NCBI GenBank assembly: GCA_905200565.1
Contig: CAJKKX010000126.1
Coordinates: 1-6,845 of the forward strand
Source of the DNA: an uncultured Lachnospiraceae bacterium
Lineage (GTDB): Bacteria > Bacillota_A > Clostridia > Lachnospirales > Lachnospiraceae
DNA length: 6,845 nucleotides
Direction: 5' to 3'
The notes beneath the pieces were generated by a model. It searched no databases. It was not told the origin of the DNA and saw nothing but the letters and a program-made list of their open reading frames with translations. The position numbers and the translations under genes are program-made. Positions 1 through 4,814 of the stretch are shown here, in pieces (position 1 is the stretch's first letter; the number at the start of each line of letters is the position of its first letter).

Positions 1-690
1 GTGAAGGGATATTCTCTGGAGGATACAGTACCCTTCATTCAAAAAGTGGCAAAGCCGGAGACGGTCGTGATTCCGATTTTAAACATTTATGGAACGGGCG
101 GGCGTCTGCAGGAAAAGCTCCCGGAGCTGCTTGTGACGGACGGCTGCATTTACATTGCCGCAGAAATTAAGCGGCCGGGCTGCATCTGGCAGAATGGAGA
201 CATTTTCCGCGTGGTATTTGGCGTGCGCGAGCCGTCGCAGTACCGCCCGGAGCTTGAGCAGGTGAAAAAGGATCTGGAGGATTCCGGGATTACGGCGATC
301 CTTTCAGAAAATATCCGGCGGGATGCCCTGCAGAAATTTTCCTACGTATCACCGGCAGCTGCGTGTGGGCAGTATTACAATGCAATGGCAGGAGATATGC
401 AGAAGCCCGGAGAGATCCGCGATACCTTTGCGGCGCTGATCGGTGAGGTCGATGCGCTGGCTGCGGCGATGGGGATTCCCTTTACAGTAGATATTGTAAA
501 GACAAACCTGGGGATTTTGGATGCGCTGACGCCGGAGGCATCCACGTCTATGCAGCGTGATATCCGCCAGGGAAAAGCTTCAGAGATCGACGGTCTGGTA
601 TACGAGGTGGTGCGCATGGGACAGAAGTGGAATGTACCGGTACCGACTTATGAGAAAATTGCAGGGGAGCTTCACGCGCGCGGCTTATAA
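1..690 (+). CDS. Ketopantoate reductase family protein (PanE/ApbA-like), 5' end missing
   Basis: This is the C-terminal part (229 codons) of a protein resembling 2-dehydropantoate 2-reductase, which uses NADPH to reduce ketopantoate to pantoate in the pantothenate/CoA pathway. The N-terminal Rossmann nucleotide-binding motif (GxGxxG) is absent because the window begins inside the gene; family members are usually about 300 residues. The GTG at position 1 is probably an internal Val codon, in the family's V-K-x-Y/W stretch. Visible family marks are a degenerate substrate/NADP loop N-I-Y-G (residues 28-31, usually N-G-x-G), a Lys in QKFSYVSPAAA (K112) and STSMQRDIRQGKASEID (about 181-197), whose Lys and Glu match the known catalytic positions of PanE. 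Since many paralogues of this fold act on other 2-keto acids, the substrate is not certain and no symbol is given. No pantothenate gene is visible beside it. Confidence 0.85.
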   Translation: MKGYSLEDTVPFIQKVAKPETVVIPILNIYGTGGRLQEKLPELLVTDGCIYIAAEIKRPGCIWQNGDIFRVVFGVREPSQYRPELEQVKKDLEDSGITAILSENIRRDALQKFSYVSPAAACGQYYNAMAGDMQKPGEIRDTFAALIGEVDALAAAMGIPFTVDIVKTNLGILDALTPEASTSMQRDIRQGKASEIDGLVYEVVRMGQKWNVPVPTYEKIAGELHARGL

Positions 691-760
691 ATTTTCTGTG
701 GGAAATTATATGTGATGTATTTTGAGCTGGAAGAAACATATGATATGAGAGGGAACTGTG

Positions 761-1621
761 ATGAAATTTGATGTGAAAGAGGATGGAAAACGAATTGTTG
801 TAATCTGTCTTGCGTCTTTGCTGATGGCAGTCAATATTAAATCCTTCGTGCGCACCGGCGGTCTCTATCCGGGCGGCGCAACGGGGCTTACGATTCTGAT
901 ACAGCGCATTGCGCAGATGTTCTGGAAAGTGGAACTTCCATATACGCTGGTAAACGTGCTGCTGAACGCTCTGCCGATTTATATCGGCTTCCGCTATATC
1001 GGAAAAAAATTTACACTATACTCCTGCCTGATGATTTTTCTCACCGGTATTTTTACAGATATGGTGCCGGGCTATAAAATCACATATGATTTGCTTCTGA
1101 TCAGTATTTTCGGCGGTATGATCAATGGCTTTGTGATCAGCGTCTGTTTCGCAATGAATGCGACGACGGGAGGAACGGATTTTATTGCGATTTACCTGTC
1201 CGAGAAAAAGGGTGTGGAATCCTTTAACCTCGTACTGGGGCTGAATGTTATCATTCTCTCCGCGGCTGGTCTTTTGTTTGGCTGGGACAAGGCGCTGTAT
1301 TCCATTATTTTTCAGTATGCGTCCACCCAGGTGCTGCATGCTCTTTATAAGAAATATCAGCGGCTGACCGTGTTTGTTGTCACAAATAAACCGCAGGAAA
1401 TCAGCGATGCAATTTTCCGGGTAAGTCATCACGGTGCGACTATTCTGGAGGGCGAGGGCTCCTATGGACACTGTGAGCGCAACGTGGTATACTCTGTTGT
1501 ATCTTACGCCGAGACCAAAAAAGTAATGAACGCTATCAGGGAAACCGACCCGGAGGCGTTCGTCAACGCGATCCGTACGGAACAGCTCTCCGGAAGATTT
1601 TATCAGAAACCGGCAGAGTAG
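761..1621 (+). CDS. YitT family membrane protein (DUF161 plus C-terminal DUF2179)
   Basis: This is an integral membrane protein of 286 residues, the usual size for the YitT family in Firmicutes; its biochemical role is not established. The N-terminal two thirds holds about five hydrophobic segments and the family signatures TGGLYPGGATGLT (about residues 32-44) and ATTGGTDFIAIYLSEKKG. The last 75 or so residues, from LTVFVVTNKPQEI onward, form the soluble cytoplasmic DUF2179 domain, with the typical HHGATILEGEGSYG stretch. The ATG at 761 is preferred over the GTG at 758 because the purine-rich site GAGAGGGAA (747-755) sits about 6 bp before the ATG but is too close to the GTG. The gene starts 70 bp after the ketopantoate-reductase-like gene, with no terminator hairpin seen between them, so read-through is possible. 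The two proteins have no obvious functional link. Confidence 0.93.
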   Translation: MKFDVKEDGKRIVVICLASLLMAVNIKSFVRTGGLYPGGATGLTILIQRIAQMFWKVELPYTLVNVLLNALPIYIGFRYIGKKFTLYSCLMIFLTGIFTDMVPGYKITYDLLLISIFGGMINGFVISVCFAMNATTGGTDFIAIYLSEKKGVESFNLVLGLNVIILSAAGLLFGWDKALYSIIFQYASTQVLHALYKKYQRLTVFVVTNKPQEISDAIFRVSHHGATILEGEGSYGHCERNVVYSVVSYAETKKVMNAIRETDPEAFVNAIRTEQLSGRFYQKPAE

Positions 1622-1622
1622 C

Positions 1623-1677
1623 TTTAATCTGTTTTTAATCTTCCTTCAAAGAATGATTAAGAAAACTCTGGTAAAGT
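1623..1677 (+). promoter_or_regulatory. Probable activator-dependent promoter with phased direct repeats for the signalling operon
   Basis: The 8-mer TTTAATCT occurs perfectly at 1623-1630 and again at 1634-1641, 11 bp apart, about one helical turn. A weak third copy (TTCAAAGA, 4 of 8) follows in phase at 1645-1652. Direct repeats with 10-11 bp spacing are how OmpR/PhoB-type regulators bind DNA, and this operon encodes one (2263-2979). A plausible -10 box, TAAAGT (1672-1677, 4 of 6), has no good -35 box at the right distance, which fits a promoter helped by an activator bound just upstream. TTAATC (1635-1640) and GATTAA (1655-1660) also form an inverted repeat, so a different operator shape is possible. 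Autoregulation is inferred, not shown. Confidence 0.5.
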
Positions 1678-1722
1678 AGTCATCATCAAAGAAGAAATCA
1701 TTCGGAAAGGATAGGGAAGAAT

Positions 1723-2247
1723 ATGGAACAATTAGAGAAAGTGGAAAAATTAAGAGAACGCGCAAATGTCACATATGAAGAGGCAAAGGAAGCGCTGGAG
1801 GCAAGTAACTGGGATCTGCTGGATGCAATGGTTTATCTGGAAAAGAACGGAAAAACGCAGGGACCAGCCAGGGAGACTTACTCCACCAGCTACGAGGAGC
1901 AGACGCAATATGTGTCAGTGAAGGACAAGGTGCAGGAGCAAAAGGAGTCCGAAGACAATATTTTCCGCAAGCTTGGACGTCTTGTCGGGATCGTGCTCCG
2001 CAAATGCCGCGATAATGCGCTCTGCATTAAACGAAAAGGAGAGGAGATCCTGCGCGTGCCGATTATTTTAGTGGTTATTGCTATGATTCTGATGTGGCAG
2101 ATTCTCGTTCCGGCAATCATCGTCGGTCTGTTCCTGGGATGTCAGTATTCCTTTGAGGGAAAAGACAATCTCGATGAAGCAAACAGGGTGATGGAGCAGG
2201 CGAGCAAAATGGCTGACAAAGCGAAGGATGAATTCAAAAAGCTGTAA
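1723..2247 (+). CDS. UBA-like / DUF4342 domain small membrane protein
   Basis: This 174-residue protein has two recognisable parts. Residues 1-42 (VEKLRERANVTYEEAKEAL... then NWDLLDAMVYLE) closely resemble the UBA-like three-helix domain at the N-terminus of elongation factor Ts. Residues about 78-145 resemble DUF4342: a GRLVGIVLRKCRDNALCIKRKGEEILRVP-type approach, then a hydrophobic span of about 28 residues (112-139) that would cross the membrane once or form a hairpin. The two parts are joined by a polar, Gln/Glu-rich linker, and a charged helical tail ends the protein. AGGGAAG (1712-1718) lies 4 bp before the ATG. The stop is 15 bp before the response regulator start, so the three genes probably form one operon. 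The function is unknown; the context suggests an accessory protein or a target of the two-component system. Confidence 0.85.
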   Translation: MEQLEKVEKLRERANVTYEEAKEALEASNWDLLDAMVYLEKNGKTQGPARETYSTSYEEQTQYVSVKDKVQEQKESEDNIFRKLGRLVGIVLRKCRDNALCIKRKGEEILRVPIILVVIAMILMWQILVPAIIVGLFLGCQYSFEGKDNLDEANRVMEQASKMADKAKDEFKKL

Positions 2248-2262
2248 GGAAAAGAGGGCATC

Positions 2263-2979
2263 ATGGGAGCACATATTCTGGTAGTTGAGGATGAAGAAAA
2301 GCTGGCGCGGTTTGTAGAGCTGGAGCTTTTGCACGAGGGTTATCTGGTCAGCAAGGCGTCAAACGGAAGAGAGGCGTTGGAAATTGCGCTGGCAGGCGAT
2401 TTTGCATTGATCCTGCTGGATATCATGCTCCCCGGACTGAACGGTCTGGAGGTTCTGCGGCGTCTGCAGCAGGAAAAGCCGACGCCGGTGATCCTGCTGA
2501 CAGCGCGGGACGCTGTGATGGATAAGGTAGCGGGCCTGGACGCCGGAGCGGTCGATTACATCACAAAACCATTTGCGATCGAGGAACTGCTGGCGCGGAT
2601 CCGCGTGGCATTGAAGCTTCATGGAAATGGCGGAAATATTACACAAAATCACACGGAGGAAGAACCGGGCGTATACCGCTGGGGCAGACTGGCGCTCTCG
2701 GAAAAACGTCATCAGGTCACATACGATGGGACCGACATCAGTCTGACAAACCGCGAATTTCAGATGCTGAAAACACTTCTGGAGAACCAGGACATTGTGC
2801 TGACGCGCGATGTCCTGCTCAATAAGGTCTGCGGCTACGACTATGTCGGGGAGACGAATGTGGTCGACGTCTATATCCGCTTCCTGCGCGCGAAGATTGA
2901 TGAAATGTTTCACATTAAAATGATACAGACGGTGCGCGGAGTCGGGTATGTGATCAAATCGGATGTGAGTGATAAATGA
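2263..2979 (+). CDS. OmpR/PhoB-family DNA-binding response regulator
   Basis: This 238-residue two-domain regulator is of standard length. The receiver domain (about 3-118) has the acidic pocket E9-D10-E11, the phospho-accepting aspartate D53 in LLDIMLPGLNG, T80, Y99 and K102 (ITKPF). The usual GADDY loop reads GAVDY here (95-99), a conservative variation that leaves the functional residues in place. The C-terminal winged-helix domain (about 135-233) contains LTNREFQMLKTLLEN, the recognition-helix segment TNVVDVYIRFLRAKID and the terminal hairpin VRGVGYVIK. The ribosome binding site GAGGG (2254-2258) lies 4 bp before the ATG, with AAGGA just ahead of it. Its partner is most probably the histidine kinase encoded next. 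Its stop codon overlaps an ATG (ATGA, 2976-2979), but that ATG opens a 14-codon reading frame instead of the kinase. The target genes are unknown, apart from possible autoregulation at 1623-1652. Confidence 0.95.
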   Translation: MGAHILVVEDEEKLARFVELELLHEGYLVSKASNGREALEIALAGDFALILLDIMLPGLNGLEVLRRLQQEKPTPVILLTARDAVMDKVAGLDAGAVDYITKPFAIEELLARIRVALKLHGNGGNITQNHTEEEPGVYRWGRLALSEKRHQVTYDGTDISLTNREFQMLKTLLENQDIVLTRDVLLNKVCGYDYVGETNVVDVYIRFLRAKIDEMFHIKMIQTVRGVGYVIKSDVSDK

Positions 2980-3132
2980 GGATAAAATATCACGGTTTGA
3001 CGAGAGATATGGAACGATAAAAAGCAGAAAAATCCGGAACGCTGAAAGAGAAGCAGAAAAATCCGGAACGATGAAAAAGAAGCAGAAAAATCCGAAATTA
3101 TGAAAAAGAAGCAGAAAAATCTGGAACGATGA
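2976..3132 (+). other. Ladder of overlapping mini-ORFs between response regulator and kinase
   Basis: Several tiny reading frames are linked by stop/start overlaps. An ATG overlapping the regulator stop opens 14 codons (2976-3020, MRIKYHGLTRDMER). A frame with only a CTG candidate start runs 3042-3074 (LKEKQKNPER) and ends in a TGA overlapping the ATG at 3071. That ATG reads 3071-3103 (MKKKQKNPKL), ending in a TGA overlapping the ATG at 3100. That in turn reads 3100-3132 (MKKKQKNLER), ending in a TGA overlapping the kinase ATG at 3129. Each ATG-started rung is 33 bp with a 4-bp overlap, which equals the 29-bp repeat period. The ribosome binding sites inside the units are weak (GGAACG only), so any translation would probably be by termination and re-initiation. 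The reading frames are seen directly; translation is not shown. Confidence 0.4.
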
Positions 3133-3151
3133 AAAAGAAACAGAAAAATCC
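3011..3151 (+). repeat. 29-bp A-rich tandem repeat, five units
   Basis: Five head-to-tail units fall at 3011-3035 (25 bp, short by 4), 3036-3064, 3065-3093, 3094-3122 and 3123-3151. The consensus is GGAACGATGAAAAAGAAG followed by CAGAAAAATCC, with only a few substitutions per unit; the core CAGAAAAATC(C/T) is present in all five. The 29 bp after the last unit (3152-3180, starting GAAACAGAAGCAAAAAGAT) look like a decayed sixth copy. There are no spacers between units, so this is a minisatellite and not a CRISPR. It lies between the regulator and the kinase and its last full unit contains the kinase ATG at 3129. Such arrays commonly change copy number by slippage; whether this one varies between strains cannot be seen here. 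Confidence 0.93.
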
Positions 3152-4466
3152 GAAACAGAAGCAAAAAGATACGAAACGTGCAAAGCAGGGGAAAATGAAT
3201 GTACAGACCAGGCGGATGACCTCCATTGCAAGAAAAATGCACAGGTCATGGATTGGAAAGAAGCTGGGGCTGTATGTCGGAATGGACCTGCTTCTTTTTG
3301 TGCTGCTTTTTGCAGGGTGGATCATCGATCGGGAACTTGTTTGTTTTGGGGAGATCCGTCTTGATTATGTGAGACGTTTTGCGGAGACGCAGTATTTGCA
3401 AAATGTGACTTATGTGGTACAGGAGGGCACCGGTAAGATTTTACTGGAGCTTGCCCTTTATCCGACGGCGCAGGTAATCGGGGCGGTTGTGCTGACGATT
3501 TTTGTTTGCCAGTTATTGAATATCTGTTTTTCCTATGGCAGCGAAGAACGGAAAATCCGCAAAATTCTGGCGCCGATTGACGAAATCGCTCTCAAAGCGG
3601 ACGAACTGAGTAAAATGACGTTCACAGAGGAAAAATATCAGCAGATTGAGGAGGCGATTTCCAGCCTGCAGCCGGAGGACGCCGACCTGCTTTCCTTTGG
3701 GGACGCCGACCTGCAGGGGATTGAGGCGGCGATGAATAACCTGCTGATCAGGATGCGTGATTCTTACCGGCAGCAGGCGCGTTTTGTGAACGACGCCTCA
3801 CATGAGCTGCGCACGCCGATCGCAGTGATCCAGGGATATGCAAATATGCTGGCGCGCTGGGGCAGAGAGGATGAGAAGGTGCTGGATGAGTCGATCAATG
3901 CGATCCAGCATGAATCAGATCATATGCAGCATCTTGTAGAGCAGCTTTTGTTCCTGGCGCGCGGCGACAGCGGCAGGCAGAAGCTTACCATGACAACGGT
4001 GTCTCTTAATGATATGATGCAGGAGGTTTACGAGGAATCTCTGATGATCGACGAAAATCACCCGTATCACTATCAGATGCCGGAAGAGAAAATCTATATC
4101 CGGGCGGACGCCGCCATGCTGAAGCAGGCGGTGCGGATTCTTGTTGATAATGCCGCAAAATATACGGAAAATGGAGGAGAAATCCTTTTGGGCGTCGGGC
4201 GCACCGGGGATGGACGCGCCTGGCTGCAGGTGCAGGACGCCGGCATCGGCATGGCGGAAAAGGATGTTGCGCAAATGTTTGAACGTTTCTTCCGTGCGGA
4301 TGATGCGAGGCGCTTCCAGGGTACCGGGCTGGGACTTTCTATTGCGAAGTGGATCATTGACAAGCATCACGGACATTTTGAGGTGTTGTCACGGACGCAG
4401 CTTGGTACGAGGATCCGGGTAGTATTAGAAGCAGAAAAAGGGACGGAAGGACAGAGTTATGTATAA
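3129..4466 (+). CDS. Membrane-bound sensor histidine kinase
   Basis: This 445-residue kinase (counted from 3129) is the probable partner of the preceding response regulator. The Lys/Gln-rich N-terminus (1-22) comes from the tandem repeat. Transmembrane segments lie at about 47-67 and 114-136, with a short (about 45 residue) external loop. A linker of about 70 residues follows, without a clearly recognisable HAMP. The dimerisation/phosphoacceptor helix is SHELRTP, with the phosphorylated histidine at H225. The ATP-binding domain has an N box (RILVDNAAKYT, N341), a G1 box (DAGIGM, 370-375), an F box (FERFF) and a G2 box (GTGLGLSIAKWIID, 398-411). All catalytic motifs are intact. The start is uncertain: the ATG at 3129 has only a weak ribosome binding site, whereas the in-frame ATG at 3195 has AGGGG (3187-3191) 3 bp ahead and would remove the repeat-encoded tail. 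The input signal is unknown. Confidence 0.93.
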   Translation: MKKKQKNPKQKQKDTKRAKQGKMNVQTRRMTSIARKMHRSWIGKKLGLYVGMDLLLFVLLFAGWIIDRELVCFGEIRLDYVRRFAETQYLQNVTYVVQEGTGKILLELALYPTAQVIGAVVLTIFVCQLLNICFSYGSEERKIRKILAPIDEIALKADELSKMTFTEEKYQQIEEAISSLQPEDADLLSFGDADLQGIEAAMNNLLIRMRDSYRQQARFVNDASHELRTPIAVIQGYANMLARWGREDEKVLDESINAIQHESDHMQHLVEQLLFLARGDSGRQKLTMTTVSLNDMMQEVYEESLMIDENHPYHYQMPEEKIYIRADAAMLKQAVRILVDNAAKYTENGGEILLGVGRTGDGRAWLQVQDAGIGMAEKDVAQMFERFFRADDARRFQGTGLGLSIAKWIIDKHHGHFEVLSRTQLGTRIRVVLEAEKGTEGQSYV

Positions 4467-4506
4467 CCAGGCGGATGCGCGAAAGACTTTAAAACACTGG
4501 CTGTAA
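4459..4506 (+). other. Possible 15-codon ORF overlapping the kinase stop
   Basis: An ATG at 4459 overlaps the last codons of the kinase gene and opens MYNQADARKTLKHWL, ending at TAA 4504-4506. A purine-rich site (GGAAGGACAG, 4446 region) lies just upstream at a usable distance. It could be a coupled small peptide, or the surviving start of a longer downstream gene lost by deletion, since the following sequence (4507-4600) is unlike coding sequence in this frame. No family is recognised, and a chance ORF is quite possible. Confidence 0.25.
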
Positions 4507-4515
4507 TTCATAGCC

Positions 4516-4589
4516 CTCCACCCGCATGTGTATTTGTCGCCTCTTGCGGAGTAAAGACCGCTTGCGTGGGTGAATCGTGGGGGAATCGT
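4516..4589. other. GC-rich foldable intergenic segment, possible dispersed element or small RNA
   Basis: This stretch is clearly richer in GC than the AT-rich sequence that follows it. CACCC-GCA (4519-4526) can pair with TGC-GT-GGGTG (4563-4572) with a 2-nt bulge, closing a region that contains GCGG (4546-4549) and CCGC (4558-4561) as an inner 4-bp stem. GAATCGT is repeated directly at 4572-4578 and 4583-4589, 11 bp apart. There is no T-run, so it is not a canonical intrinsic terminator for the kinase operon. It may be a degraded repeat element, an untranslated structured RNA or the decayed end of a gene; its nature is not settled by the sequence alone. Confidence 0.3.
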
Positions 4590-4630
4590 AGCAATTGTGA
4601 CAAACACAAAGATATAAAATCAAATTTATA

Positions 4631-4660
4631 ATTGACAAATTGCCAATAAGAAGGTATACT
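4631..4660 (+). promoter_or_regulatory. Promoter P1 upstream of the ROK regulator, with a palindrome over the -35 box
   Basis: A perfect -35 box TTGACA (4632-4637) and a strong -10 box TATACT (4655-4660) are separated by exactly 17 bp, an excellent sigma-A-type promoter. The expected start near 4667 gives a leader of about 148 nt before the ROK gene. The -35 box is embedded in a 17-bp imperfect palindrome, ATTGACAAATTGCCAAT (4631-4647), with 7 of 8 positions paired around a central A. This could be a second regulator site distinct from the palindrome after the -10 box. Confidence 0.8.
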
Positions 4661-4675
4661 TAATTCGAAATTAAA
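4659..4675 (+). promoter_or_regulatory. Putative ROK operator O1 at the P1 start site
   Basis: CTTAATTCGAAATTAAA contains the inverted repeat TTAATT-CGA-AATTAA (4660-4674). It begins in the last base of the P1 -10 box and covers the expected transcription start, an ideal place for repressor binding. It matches the site at P2 (4778-4794) at 14 of 17 positions. AT-rich palindromes with TTCGAA- or TTTGAAA-like centres are known targets of NagC/Mlc-type ROK repressors; assignment to the ROK protein encoded just downstream is inference. Confidence 0.55.
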
Positions 4676-4749
4676 AATAAGTTTTCCAAACAAGGCATTC
4701 AGACTTTAGAGATTTTAAGAAAAAATTTAGAAAAATTGTCGCGAAAATA

Positions 4750-4779
4750 TTGAAAAATGAAGGGGAAAGGGTATATACT
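4750..4779 (+). promoter_or_regulatory. Promoter P2 upstream of the ROK regulator
   Basis: TTGAAA (4750-4755, 5 of 6 matches to the -35 consensus) and TATACT (4774-4779, 5 of 6 matches to the -10 consensus) are separated by 18 bp. The expected start near 4786 gives a short leader of about 28 nt carrying the ribosome binding site AGGTGA (4802-4807). It lies 119 bp after P1 and shares P1's -10 box and the palindrome that follows it. Confidence 0.7.
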
Positions 4780-4794
4780 TATTTTGAAATAAAA
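4778..4794 (+). promoter_or_regulatory. Putative ROK operator O2 at the P2 start site
   Basis: CTTATTTTGAAATAAAA holds the inverted repeat TTATTT-TG-AAATAA (4779-4792) and sits in exactly the same position relative to the P2 -10 box as O1 does to P1. The two sites differ only at three positions (5, 8 and 14). Binding here would block transcription start; the 119-bp spacing of the two sites could also allow looping. The protein involved is not proven. Confidence 0.55.
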
Positions 4795-4814
4795 AAATAG
4801 TAGGTGACAATTTT

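Noticed and set aside
1..3. GTG at position 1 as the real start of the ketopantoate reductase-like gene
   Set aside because: The protein would lack its whole nucleotide-binding domain, and the next residues match the middle of the family; the gene is simply cut by the window edge.
758..760. GTG start for the YitT-family gene
   Set aside because: It lies too close to the ribosome binding site; the ATG at 761 has better spacing.
3011..3151. CRISPR array (unit length 29 bp is CRISPR-like)
   Set aside because: Units are contiguous without spacers, the sequence is A-rich and non-palindromic, and no cas gene is present.
2910..3325. Long minus-strand frames rich in Phe/Leu/Ser repeats across the tandem repeat
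   Set aside because: They are antisense readings of the A-rich 29-bp units and of the regulator and kinase genes, with no plausible ribosome binding site or domain.
4427..4439. AGAAGCAGAAAAA near the kinase 3' end, identical to the tandem-repeat core
   Set aside because: It encodes ordinary residues (EAEK) in frame, and 13 matching bases in purine-rich coding DNA are not enough to claim a displaced repeat unit.
3129..4466. Kinase as a pseudogene because of the in-frame stops upstream
   Set aside because: All catalytic boxes and both membrane spans are intact downstream of 3129, and usable starts exist at 3129 and 3195.
4425..4693. Minus-strand frames of 60-61 codons over the intergenic region
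   Set aside because: They overlap the kinase end and the promoter region, show no start signal and match no domain I recognise.
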